NCBI GenBank assembly: GCA_020058765.1
Contig: JAGVDM010000001.1
Location: forward strand, 116,908 to 180,907
Direction of reading: 5' to 3'
Length of the DNA stretch: 64,000 nucleotides
DNA from: Candidatus Peribacterales bacterium
Lineage (GTDB): Bacteria > Patescibacteriota > Gracilibacteria > Peribacterales > Peribacteraceae
A program made the position numbers and the translations under genes. Below the pieces are notes generated by a model. It did not search any database. It was not told where the DNA came from and saw only the letters and a list, made by a program, of their open reading frames with translations. Positions 8,357 through 17,570 of the stretch are shown here, one piece after another (within the stretch, counting starts at the first letter, position 1; each line of letters begins with the position of its first letter).

Positions 8357-8384
8357 AGAAGCCTCCGTTGTTACGGAGGCTTCT
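8357..8384 (-). terminator. intrinsic terminator of the HU gene
   Basis: An 11-base perfect stem, AGAAGCCTCCG (8357-8367) / CGGAGGCTTCT (8374-8384), loop TTGTTA. On the minus strand it is followed by TTTTGTTG and lies 24 bases beyond the HU stop codon. It separates HU from the next minus-strand gene. Confidence 0.88.
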
Positions 8385-8407
8385 TGATTGTCAGAGGAAA
8401 ACGCCGA

Positions 8408-8683
8408 CTACCGAACAGCGTCCTTGAGCGTCTTACCAGCCTTGAAGGTTGGAACCTTCATTGCTGGGATAGAGATGCGCTGGCTTGGGTTGCGTGGGTT
8501 CACACCCTGGCGAGCTGCGCGCTTGGAAACCTTGAATGTACCAAAACCAGTAACCGTGACGGACTTGCCGCCCTTCAGGTTCTTGGTGATGTACGCAATG
8601 AATGCCTCGAGAGAATCACCAGCTGCGCGCTTAGTGATACCAGCTGCATCCGCGATTGCGTTGATGAGATCCTGCTTGGACAT
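8408..8683 (-). CDS. hup: DNA-binding protein HU
   Basis: 91 residues from ATG 8683 (MSKQDLINAIADAAGITK). The HU/IHF signature GFGTFKVSKRAARQGVNPRN is present, including the arm residues that intercalate into DNA, followed by the C-terminal helix. HU is an abundant dimeric nucleoid protein that bends DNA. A strong intrinsic terminator follows at 8357-8384. The gene is divergent from topA, with 243 bases of shared upstream region containing nested inverted repeats. Confidence 0.96.
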   Translation of the reverse strand: MSKQDLINAIADAAGITKRAAGDSLEAFIAYITKNLKGGKSVTVTGFGTFKVSKRAARQGVNPRNPSQRISIPAMKVPTFKAGKTLKDAVR

Positions 8684-8767
8684 AACGGAGTGGGGTAAGA
8701 AGTAAGCCACGCCTAGTCTATGCTCACTTTTCGCATCATCAAGCGGAGAATCGCCGATTGATGCCCA

Positions 8768-8812
8768 ATTTTTGGCTTGCGATCGTCAAGTTGGCTTTTC
8801 AAAGCCAAAAAT
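8768..8812. promoter_or_regulatory. nested inverted repeats upstream of topA and hup
   Basis: An outer perfect 11-base pair, ATTTTTGGCTT (8768-8778) and AAGCCAAAAAT (8802-8812), encloses an inner hairpin TTGGCTTT (8791-8798) / AAAGCCAA (8801-8808). The right arm can pair with either left arm, so the structures are mutually exclusive, as in switching leaders. It could instead be a dimer binding site. The same TTTTGGCT half-site occurs at 275-296. Confidence 0.4.
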
Positions 8813-8926
8813 GGTGATCAAGAAAGATACTCACACACAGGGATAAAACATGGTATTTCGCCCTTTTTTGGGCTGCTGTGACCTCATTTTCCCGCTTGAA
8901 ACGCCTTTTCGCTTTACAGCAGAGGC

Positions 8927-11347
8927 ATGGACTCTCTAGGCTCGGTGGCCGTGGCAACACACCTTGTTATTGTCGAGAGCCCAACGAAAGCGAAGACCAT
9001 TAAACGCTTCCTTGGGAAGGATTACGTCGTGCAGGCGAGCATGGGTCATGTGCGCGATCTGCCCAAGTCCACGCTTGGTGTAGATACCGACGGCAAATTC
9101 GAACCGACCTACGAAGTACCCGACGACAAGAAGACCACAGTGAAGCACTTGAAGGATGCGCTCAAAGAAGCAGATACTCTCTGGATCGCAACAGACGAAG
9201 ACCGCGAAGGAGAGGCAATCGGTTGGCACCTCATTGAAGTGCTCAAGCCTAAAGGCAAAGAGGTAAAGCGCATCGTCTTCCACGAGATCACGGAGTCTGC
9301 ATTAAAGGAAGCAATCGCCAGCCCGCGAGATATCGATATGCGCCTCGTGGATGCGCAACAGGCGCGCCGTGTACTCGATCGTCTGGTTGGGTACACACTT
9401 TCGCCATTCCTGTGGAAGAAGGTCTACCGCGGTTTGTCCGCTGGTCGTGTGCAATCCGTCGCCGTGCGCATCATTGTGGATCGCGAGCGCGAGATTCAGG
9501 CGTTCATCCCCGAGGAGTACTGGACGATCACGGCGAATTTGCAGACCGAAAAACAGGAAGACTTCACTGCCGAACTCCGCGCGAAGAACGGCGAGAAGTT
9601 CGTGCCAACGAATGAGGCCGAATCTGCGCAGGTGCTTGCAGATCTGCAGGGCGCAACGTACGCGGTGAGCGAAGTGGAGGAGAAGGAAGTGCGCCGAACA
9701 GCGCCACCCCCATTTACCACATCCACTCTCCAGCAAGAAGCTGGTCGCAAGCTTGGCTTCTCGGTGAAGCAAACAATGATGGTGGCGCAGCAGCTCTACG
9801 AAGGTATCGACATTGGTCACGGCCAAGGCCCCACAGGTCTCATTACCTACATGCGTACCGACTCGGTGAATTTGAGCACCAAGGCACTCGCCGATGCAAA
9901 AACGACCATCGAAAAACTCTACGGTCGTGAATACATCCTCACAGAAGCGCGCACCTACAAAACCAAGAGCAAGGGGGCACAGGAGGCGCACGAAGCCATT
10001 CGCCCAACCGAGATTGAGCGCACACCAGAGTCCCTCAAGGACGTGCTCGATACGCAGCAACTCAAGCTCTACACACTCATCTGGAACCGCACTATCGCCA
10101 CGCAGATGCCTGCCGCAGAGCTCAAGCGCGTGGGTGTAGATATTACTGCCGCAACGTACACATTCCGCGCGACTGGTCAGACTGTTACGTTCGACGGGTA
10201 CCTGCGCGTGTACTCCGAGGGAACCGACGAACCGGAAGATGATCGTCGTGAAGGTGCAGAGGGTGACAACGAGAAGTATCTGCCACAACTCGCAGAAGGT
10301 CAGCCGCTCGTGTGCGAGAAGATCGATCCGGTGCAGCACTTCACCAAACCGCCACCACGGTACACAGAAGCAAGCCTCGTAAAAAAACTTGAGGAAGAGG
10401 GCATCGGCCGCCCAAGCACCTATGCACCAACAATCAGCACTGTGCAGGCACGCGGCTACATTCGCAAAGAAGGGAAGCAGCTCATCCCCGAGGATATCGC
10501 CTTCCGTGTTACAGACATTCTTGCGGAGCACTTTAGCGACGTTGTGGATCTTGCGTTCACTGCGCGCATGGAAGAATCACTCGATGAAATTGCAGAGGGC
10601 AGCACACAGAGCGAAGTGTTCCTGAAAGGTTTCTACGGTCCGTTCAGCAAACTTGTTTCTGCCAAAACAGAAGTGCTCACCAAGGCAGATGTCATGAAAG
10701 AACGCATTCTGGGTGATGATCCCAAAACTGGCCTCGTAGTGATCGCCAAGTCGGGTCGTTTTGGCCCGTACGTACAGCTCGGCCCTACAGAACCAAAAGA
10801 GAAAGTGGAGAAGAAGTCACGAGCGAAGAAGGGCGAGAAGAAGGCAGAGAAAGCACCAAAGAGCGACAAACCTAAGCAGCGATCCGCATCGCTCCCCAAG
10901 GGTCGCACCACCGAGGACATTACGCTCGAAGAGGCACTCGCACTGCTCGCCTTTCCCAAGGAGATCGGCGCGCTCAATGGCGAAACAGTAGTGGTTGCCT
11001 TGGGTCGATTCGGCCCGTACTTGAAGATCGGTGAGAAGAACGTGTCTATCCCCAAAGATGTCGACCCCACGACTGTGACGATCGACAATGCAGAGGAATT
11101 CCGCAAGAACGCCGAGGAGATGAAGCGCAAACAGAACGAGCCACTCAAGGTTTTCGGCAAGGATCCTACGAGTGGTGGAGAGATCCAATTGAAAGACGGT
11201 CGCTATGGTCCATACGTCACCGATGGTGAAACAAACGCGTCACTCCCCAAAGCCTACGACCCCGATACGCTCACAGAAGCGCAGGCGGTGGAGATCTTGG
11301 TAAAGAAGCGCGCCGCCCCCAAGCGGAAATGGCGAGGAAAGAAATAG
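8927..11347 (+). CDS. topA: DNA topoisomerase I
   Basis: 806 residues. The N-terminal Toprim domain shows VESPTKAKTIKRFLG and the acidic triad ATDEDREGE (residues 89-95). The catalytic tyrosine is in GLITYMRTDS (Tyr308). The C terminus has no cysteine zinc fingers; instead it has at least three TopA C-terminal repeats with GRFGPY cores near residues 610, 695 and 765, separated by a Lys-rich linker. It relaxes negatively supercoiled DNA. The frame starts at ATG 8927, though conserved sequence begins about 12 residues later, so a downstream GTG start is possible. Confidence 0.97.
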   Translation: MDSLGSVAVATHLVIVESPTKAKTIKRFLGKDYVVQASMGHVRDLPKSTLGVDTDGKFEPTYEVPDDKKTTVKHLKDALKEADTLWIATDEDREGEAIGWHLIEVLKPKGKEVKRIVFHEITESALKEAIASPRDIDMRLVDAQQARRVLDRLVGYTLSPFLWKKVYRGLSAGRVQSVAVRIIVDREREIQAFIPEEYWTITANLQTEKQEDFTAELRAKNGEKFVPTNEAESAQVLADLQGATYAVSEVEEKEVRRTAPPPFTTSTLQQEAGRKLGFSVKQTMMVAQQLYEGIDIGHGQGPTGLITYMRTDSVNLSTKALADAKTTIEKLYGREYILTEARTYKTKSKGAQEAHEAIRPTEIERTPESLKDVLDTQQLKLYTLIWNRTIATQMPAAELKRVGVDITAATYTFRATGQTVTFDGYLRVYSEGTDEPEDDRREGAEGDNEKYLPQLAEGQPLVCEKIDPVQHFTKPPPRYTEASLVKKLEEEGIGRPSTYAPTISTVQARGYIRKEGKQLIPEDIAFRVTDILAEHFSDVVDLAFTARMEESLDEIAEGSTQSEVFLKGFYGPFSKLVSAKTEVLTKADVMKERILGDDPKTGLVVIAKSGRFGPYVQLGPTEPKEKVEKKSRAKKGEKKAEKAPKSDKPKQRSASLPKGRTTEDITLEEALALLAFPKEIGALNGETVVVALGRFGPYLKIGEKNVSIPKDVDPTTVTIDNAEEFRKNAEEMKRKQNEPLKVFGKDPTSGGEIQLKDGRYGPYVTDGETNASLPKAYDPDTLTEAQAVEILVKKRAAPKRKWRGKK

Positions 11348-11417
11348 TATTTCCGTGTTCCGGATTCCGGCGGTTCCACGGTAAGATGATTCCGGTCTCG
11401 GTGTTCTTTTGTTCCGT

Positions 11418-11493
11418 AGGCGCTTAGCTCAGTCGGTAGAGCGTCGGTCTCCAAAACCGAAGGTCGTAGGTTCGATCCCTACAGCGCCTGCCA
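11418..11493 (+). tRNA. tRNA-Trp (anticodon CCA)
   Basis: Cloverleaf read by eye: acceptor AGGCGCT (11418-11424) pairs with AGCGCCT (11483-11489); D arm AGCTC...GAGC; anticodon stem TCGGT/ACCGA with loop CTCCAAA, giving anticodon CCA; T arm GTAGG-TTCGATC-CCTAC; discriminator G and an encoded CCA (11491-11493). It sits 70 bases after topA and 62 bases before the macroglobulin gene. Confidence 0.96.
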
Positions 11494-11555
11494 AATCAAA
11501 ATATACAAGCATCGATCCCCTAGTTGCCCCACACATTCCGGCGCATACTTGGCGT

Positions 11556-14500
11556 ATGCCCACTTTCCCAACAGTCATTAAATCCCCCGTTGTTCTTGCT
11601 GGAATCGTTGTCGCTGCCGCGCTTGCGGTGAGCGTGGGTCTCTGGCAATTGCTTGCACCATCGCAATCACCACAGCAGGCAGCGCTATTCCAGCCATCCG
11701 CACAGTACCAGCGGATTGGCGAAGGCACGCCGCTTGCCATGCAGTTTACGGTGCCTATGCGCCAAGAAAGCGTGGAGCAGCATCTCACTATCGAGCCAAC
11801 AGTGGAGGGGTCAGTGGAGTGGACGGATGACCGAACAGTGACATTCCGCCCGGCTGCACCGCTTGCAATGAGCGGTACGTATACCGTCACCGTGGCGCCA
11901 CTGGCGCAACGCAAAGACGGCGCAGTACTGGGTGCATCTATGACAACAAAGTTTCTCGTTGCCGGAGCACCGCGCGTAAGTCAGTCCATTCCGCCACCAG
12001 AATCGCAAAATGTATCTCCCATGCAGCCGGTGACGATCATCTTCGATCGACCGATGGCGGCATTAACTACCCTCACCGAACAGGGGAATCAATTCGCTGA
12101 TTGGCCAGTAACAATCACACCGCCAGTCGCTGGTACATGGAAGTGGCTAAGCACCACAACAGCGGAGTTCACTCCTGCGGATGACTTTGCTCCTGGCACG
12201 TCATACCGCGTGCAAGTGCCCGCTGGTATTTCTACGGTGCGTGGCGAACGAACTACAGAGGAATTTATGTGGAACTTCACTACGTCACGCCCCGCAGTGG
12301 AAACGAGCGAACCACCAGATGGTTTTGAGGGCAGCGGCCCTGAAACCGAGATAGTGCTTCACTTCAATCAAGAGATCGATCTGCAGAGTGTTTTGGCGCA
12401 CACACGCCTACTGCTTTCCGTACAAGGTCGTCGATTGCATGATGATGAACTGGGCGCTGCACGCGAAGCGAATCCATCTGCAGATATTGCCGTTCCTGTT
12501 GCCTTTAAAGCCGTGTATGGCCAACGCGAAGAGGACAGTGGAACAGTGACCGATACGTCATCTGTTGTGCTTATTCCTACCGCACCACTCGCATTCGACA
12601 GTTGGTACACAGTCATCGTGGATGACGGTGTCATGAGCCCCGGCGGCACGCTCGGCAGCGAAGCGCCGTTCACCATGCAGTTTCGCACAGCAGGTGCTAT
12701 GCGTATGAATGCTGTTCGGCAAGAATACGGCTCGCTCGTATTCGATTTCAGTAATCCATACGATGCGAAGACGGTGAAAAATGCGATCACTATCGCACCC
12801 AAGCCAGCAGATTGGGATGACCTTACAGTGGAGGAAAACTTCTGGGATTCCACCAGCTTGTACCTGTATCCCACATTGGATCCAAGTACGGAATACACCA
12901 TCAACGTGACTGCTGCTCTGAAGGATTCGTTCGGGCAAGCGCTCCAGAATCCCGGGGAGAAATTTACCTTTACGACATCGGCAATCGAGCCACGTGTCTT
13001 TATACATTCAAACGGTGACTTTGGTGTGTTCGAACGGGATCTGCCACCAGTGCACTACATCAATGCTGTGAACGTGGATCACATTGATGTGGCATTCGCA
13101 CAATTGTCCCTCGAGGAGTTCCTGCAGATGCAACGACAGAAATATGCCGATTGGTCGTTTGCCCCTGCATTGCAAGATCATGCCATGCATCGCGCATGGA
13201 AGTTCCCCGTCACAACGCCCAAAAACGAATGGCAAGTTGTGACTTTGGATCTGGAAAAAGAACTTGGCCAATCACTGCCTTCCGGCATATACGCACTCAC
13301 AGCTACTGCGCCTGAATATCATCAATATTACGAGGCTCGGCAGAAGATCGAAGTGAATTATTTCACGATCAGTAGTACTTCACTCACGCTCAAGTACAGC
13401 GGAAACCAGGCATTGGTATGGGCGGTAGACATGAAGACGGGTGCACCGATTGCAGATGCAGAAATCACGCTGCATGACTTAAACGGTCAGGCTGTGGTGA
13501 GTGGTCGTACTGATAGCGAAGGATTCTTTCAAACAGAGATCAATGCTGCTGCATTCGCAGTGGACGGCAATACATGGAACCCCGAAATTTGGGTGACAGC
13601 ACGTACAGCTACAGACTTCGCATTCGTAGGGAGCAGCTGGAATAGCGGCATGTACCCAAGCGACTTCGGCATGAGTGAAAACTGGCAGCCGGAGGGCGGA
13701 AAGAACGAAATGTACAGCCACCTGTATACCGATCGTCCTATTTATCGCACCGGGGATACGGTGCACTTCAAGGGCATTGTGCGCCTCAAAGATGATCGCG
13801 GCGTACTCTCTGCCCCTGCGCAGGGGCGCAGTATCCGCGTGCGTATCGACGACGCGGAGGGGAACACAGTCTTCAGTCAAACACTGCCGATTTCTGCATT
13901 CGGGAGCTTCAATGGCAGCATGCCGATTGATACAAAGGCGGGGCTCGGTACGTACTGGATGAATGCGGAGTTCGAAGACAGCAGTGACCTCGTATACAAC
14001 TGGGCTTCCGCGAGCTTCGAAGTCCTCGCGTATCGCAAACCGGAATTCCGCGTAGACGTGAATTTTGATACAGAGGAAGCATTCGGTGGGGGCACCATTG
14101 GTGCGACCATTGAGGGCGCGTACTACTTCGGCATGCCGATGGATGATGCAACGGTGCAGTGGCGTGCAATGACCACTGACTACTACTTCAATCGTTACAC
14201 CGATGGCTGGTACTCCTTCAGCTTGGAGGATTCGTGGTGTTGGTACGACTGCGAGCGAGAGAGCGAGCCGCTTGCCGATGGTGAGGGGACGCTCGATGAC
14301 ACTGGGAAGTTCCATGTGAAGATCCCCGTTGACCTTACCGAAGAGGCGTTGAGCCAAGTGCTCTCGCTGGATGTGGATATTACAGATGCCAGCAATCAGG
14401 TGGTGAGCACCCGCGCATCCATCCCAGTACATAAGGCAGATGTATACGTAGGTATTCGTCCGGAAGACTACGTAGTGCAGCCTGGTGAAGAAGCGAGCGT

Positions 14501-17500
14501 TGGCCTGGTTACTGTGATGCCCGATGGCACGCCAAAGCCCAACCAACGTGTGGAAATCACTGTGTACAAGCGCACCTGGAACACCACGCGCAAAAAGGGC
14601 GTGGATGGCGCGTTCTACTACGACAATGAGCCAATGGATGAGCGTGTCGATACCACATCTGTAAGCACGGAAGCCGACGGCAAAGCCACGGCGAAAGTGC
14701 GGATCCCTGCGGGTGGGCAATACCGCGTGCTCGCCGTAGTGAAAGACAGTGACGGTCGCGAAGCCAAAGCAGATACATCCATCTATGCGTGGTCAGACAC
14801 GTACTTCAACTGGCCGCACAGCAACAGTAACCGCATGACAGTCACGGCGGATCAGCCCGAATACAAGGCAGGCGAAACAGCCACGCTCCTCGTGCAGTCG
14901 CCGTTCCAAGGCGAAGGCGTTTCCGCACTCGTTACCGTGGAACGCGAAGGAATCATGTCGCGCATGGTGGTGCCGATTACCAGCTCCGCGCAGCCGATCA
15001 CGATCCCTGTTACAGAGGAAATGATTCCGAATGCGTATGTCTCAGTTGTTGTAGTGAAGCCGCGCGTGGGTGAAACGTTCAATGAGTACGGACTGGACAC
15101 AGGTGCTCCTGCCTTCCGCATTGGTTACGCAAAGCTCAAGGTAGAGAACGCATCGAAGGGTCTTACAATTACTATTGAGCCAAACAAACGGCGCTACCTG
15201 CCGGCTGAACCAGTAGAAGTTCGCCTACTTGCGCAGGATGCACAGGGCAATCCGGTGCAGGCGGAAATCTCCCTCGCAACGGTCGACATGAGCGTGCTGG
15301 CACTCACAGGATTCCGTGTGCCAAACTTGCTCGATCTCTTCTATGCAGATCGCGGCCTTGGCGTGCGCACGGCACAAAATTTGCTCTACATTCTGGAGCG
15401 ATTCAAACCGGGTTCCAAAGGCGGTGGCGGTGGCGATTTGGAGGAACGCGCACGTGGAAACTTCAAAGATACAGCGTACTGGAATCCTTCCATCATCACG
15501 GGTGCGGATGGTCGTGCATCGGTGCAATTCACTCTGCCGGATAACCTCACTACGTGGCAGATTCTTGCGACGGGTCACACCAAAGACAGCCTTGTTGGCG
15601 CCTTTGCAACGGAGATTTTGGAAACCAAACAGGTGATTGTTCGGCCGGTGCGTCCGCGTTTTGCAGTACATGGCGACAAGGCAGAGCTTGCTGCCATTGT
15701 GCATAACGGCATGGAAGAAGCGGCAAGCTTCAATGTCATACTCGGTGGCACAGGGTTTGAAGTTGCAGATGCAGAACAAATGATCACGATCCCAGCGAAT
15801 GGTCAGGCGAAGCTCGTGTTCCCCGTGACATTCGCAAGCAGCGGAGACAAGGCATCGTTCATCTTCACAGCGCAGGGCGTGAACGCTCGTGATGAAATTC
15901 ACGAGTCCATTCCGTTGGTGCCATTTGGCATTCCACATGCCGTTGCAACGTCGGGCTTCACCGATGGCGAGGGGGCAGAGGAAACGCTCTTTGTTCCCGT
16001 AAAAGAAGAGGTGACGGGAGTAGAAACCGAAGTAACGCTCTCGCCTACGCTCGCTACGTATCTGCCCAAGGGCTTGGAATACTTGGTACAGTATCCGTAC
16101 GGATGCGCAGAACAAACGGTGTCGAGCTTCTTGCCGAACATTGCTATGGCGGAGTTGCAGGGCTTCGATGCGTTCCAGGTCGTTTCTCAGGAAGACCTCG
16201 ATGCCAAGGTCACTGCAGGGTTGCAGCGCCTTATCACCTTCCAGCGCAGTGACGGCGGATTTGGATACTGGGAAGGGTCGAGTGAGAGTCACACGTACCT
16301 CACGGCATACATTGTGCACGCATTGCATCTCACACGAAATGCGGGCTACACAGTGGATGCTGGCGTACTGCAGAACGCTCGCTCATATTTGAGCGATGCT
16401 CTGCGCCGTCACCGTATGGAGAGTGATATTGATCTCTCTGAGCGCGCATACATTCTCTACGTGCTGGGCGAAACAGGCGCACCGGATCAGGCACTCCTGA
16501 GCAATCTGTATGGTCAGCGGGACAAGCTCAGCACATTCTCCAAGGCGTACCTCGCCATGGCGCTTGATCGCATTGGCGATGAGCGTCGCGCGCTGAGCGT
16601 GCTCAACGAAATACTCGCTACGGCGAGTGTGAATCCACGCGGTGTGCAGTTCGAAGAAAAGAACGGATGGCAGTATCGCCGGTTCATGAGCACGGATCAG
16701 CGTACGACAGCTCTCGTACTGCAGGCGATGCTCCGCATTGATCCGCAGAACACACTTGTGGCGAACGTCGTTCGCGGCATGCTGGCTATGCGCCAAGGTG
16801 GTCACTGGGACACCACGCAATCCACCACAGCAAGCATCTTCAGCTTAGTGGAGTTCCTGGAGCAAACAGGAGAGCTGGATGGAGACTTTACCGCAACGCT
16901 TTCCGTAGATGGCACCGCAGTTGCGGAGGCGACGTTCGATGCAACAAACATCCTTTCACGCCAAACCAAAGTGGTGCCTGCCAGTGCAATGACCTACGGC
17001 CAAATGAATCCGCTGCAGGTGGCCAAAGAGGGTGCGGGACGGCTCTACTACGATGTACTGCTCACCTACTTCTGGAAGACACAACGCATTGATCCAATGG
17101 AAGCGGGCATGAGCGTGATGCGAGAAATCACGCCCGTACCTGGCTCCGTTGAGCGCCCAACGGTTGGCTCCACCTACAAAGTGAAGGTGACCATTACTGT
17201 GCCCGAGGAGCGCCACTTTGTTGCGGTGGAAAGCCCGCACCCTGCAGGTATGGAAGGCGTGGACTTTGCACTCCAAACCACGCAGCAACACCTGCAGGAG
17301 GAAATACAAAACGAAGAGCGCAGCGAATGGGGTTGGTGGTGGGATTCCAGCTGGTACTTCAGCCACAAGGAATTCCGCGACGATCAGGTATTCCTGTTCG
17401 CCGATCACCTGCCTGCCGGTGTGTACAACTACGAATACCTTGTACGCGCTACTCTGCCTGGCACATTCCGTTGGCGTCCTGCACGCGCGTACGAAATGTA

Positions 17501-17567
17501 CTTCCCGGAAGTGTTCGGCAATACCGCAGGCGGCGTCGTGCAAATTCACGATGCACCACAGTCGTAA
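11556..17567 (+). CDS. alpha-2-macroglobulin family protein with thioester
   Basis: 2003 residues from ATG 11556; the open frame extends back into the tRNA and is not coding there. An N-terminal membrane segment (about residues 8-30) is followed by Ig-like Big_5-type repeats, an MG2-like domain (DRPIYRTGDTVHFKGIVR), a glycine-rich bait-like stretch (GSKGGGGGDLEE), the A2M domain (YWNPSIITGADGRASVQFTL) and the thioester motif YGCAEQ with Cys1517 and Gln1520. Bacterial A2Ms trap proteases and are thought to protect the envelope. The next gene, three bases on, is PBP1C, the well-known yfhM-pbpC pairing. It has a membrane anchor rather than a lipobox. Confidence 0.95.
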   Translation: MPTFPTVIKSPVVLAGIVVAAALAVSVGLWQLLAPSQSPQQAALFQPSAQYQRIGEGTPLAMQFTVPMRQESVEQHLTIEPTVEGSVEWTDDRTVTFRPAAPLAMSGTYTVTVAPLAQRKDGAVLGASMTTKFLVAGAPRVSQSIPPPESQNVSPMQPVTIIFDRPMAALTTLTEQGNQFADWPVTITPPVAGTWKWLSTTTAEFTPADDFAPGTSYRVQVPAGISTVRGERTTEEFMWNFTTSRPAVETSEPPDGFEGSGPETEIVLHFNQEIDLQSVLAHTRLLLSVQGRRLHDDELGAAREANPSADIAVPVAFKAVYGQREEDSGTVTDTSSVVLIPTAPLAFDSWYTVIVDDGVMSPGGTLGSEAPFTMQFRTAGAMRMNAVRQEYGSLVFDFSNPYDAKTVKNAITIAPKPADWDDLTVEENFWDSTSLYLYPTLDPSTEYTINVTAALKDSFGQALQNPGEKFTFTTSAIEPRVFIHSNGDFGVFERDLPPVHYINAVNVDHIDVAFAQLSLEEFLQMQRQKYADWSFAPALQDHAMHRAWKFPVTTPKNEWQVVTLDLEKELGQSLPSGIYALTATAPEYHQYYEARQKIEVNYFTISSTSLTLKYSGNQALVWAVDMKTGAPIADAEITLHDLNGQAVVSGRTDSEGFFQTEINAAAFAVDGNTWNPEIWVTARTATDFAFVGSSWNSGMYPSDFGMSENWQPEGGKNEMYSHLYTDRPIYRTGDTVHFKGIVRLKDDRGVLSAPAQGRSIRVRIDDAEGNTVFSQTLPISAFGSFNGSMPIDTKAGLGTYWMNAEFEDSSDLVYNWASASFEVLAYRKPEFRVDVNFDTEEAFGGGTIGATIEGAYYFGMPMDDATVQWRAMTTDYYFNRYTDGWYSFSLEDSWCWYDCERESEPLADGEGTLDDTGKFHVKIPVDLTEEALSQVLSLDVDITDASNQVVSTRASIPVHKADVYVGIRPEDYVVQPGEEASVGLVTVMPDGTPKPNQRVEITVYKRTWNTTRKKGVDGAFYYDNEPMDERVDTTSVSTEADGKATAKVRIPAGGQYRVLAVVKDSDGREAKADTSIYAWSDTYFNWPHSNSNRMTVTADQPEYKAGETATLLVQSPFQGEGVSALVTVEREGIMSRMVVPITSSAQPITIPVTEEMIPNAYVSVVVVKPRVGETFNEYGLDTGAPAFRIGYAKLKVENASKGLTITIEPNKRRYLPAEPVEVRLLAQDAQGNPVQAEISLATVDMSVLALTGFRVPNLLDLFYADRGLGVRTAQNLLYILERFKPGSKGGGGGDLEERARGNFKDTAYWNPSIITGADGRASVQFTLPDNLTTWQILATGHTKDSLVGAFATEILETKQVIVRPVRPRFAVHGDKAELAAIVHNGMEEAASFNVILGGTGFEVADAEQMITIPANGQAKLVFPVTFASSGDKASFIFTAQGVNARDEIHESIPLVPFGIPHAVATSGFTDGEGAEETLFVPVKEEVTGVETEVTLSPTLATYLPKGLEYLVQYPYGCAEQTVSSFLPNIAMAELQGFDAFQVVSQEDLDAKVTAGLQRLITFQRSDGGFGYWEGSSESHTYLTAYIVHALHLTRNAGYTVDAGVLQNARSYLSDALRRHRMESDIDLSERAYILYVLGETGAPDQALLSNLYGQRDKLSTFSKAYLAMALDRIGDERRALSVLNEILATASVNPRGVQFEEKNGWQYRRFMSTDQRTTALVLQAMLRIDPQNTLVANVVRGMLAMRQGGHWDTTQSTTASIFSLVEFLEQTGELDGDFTATLSVDGTAVAEATFDATNILSRQTKVVPASAMTYGQMNPLQVAKEGAGRLYYDVLLTYFWKTQRIDPMEAGMSVMREITPVPGSVERPTVGSTYKVKVTITVPEERHFVAVESPHPAGMEGVDFALQTTQQHLQEEIQNEERSEWGWWWDSSWYFSHKEFRDDQVFLFADHLPAGVYNYEYLVRATLPGTFRWRPARAYEMYFPEVFGNTAGGVVQIHDAPQS

Positions 17568-17570
17568 CGC

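Noticed and set aside
11409..11555. N-terminal extension of the macroglobulin frame
   Set aside because: It would translate the tRNA-Trp gene. The ATG at 11556 is followed at once by a membrane anchor typical of the family.
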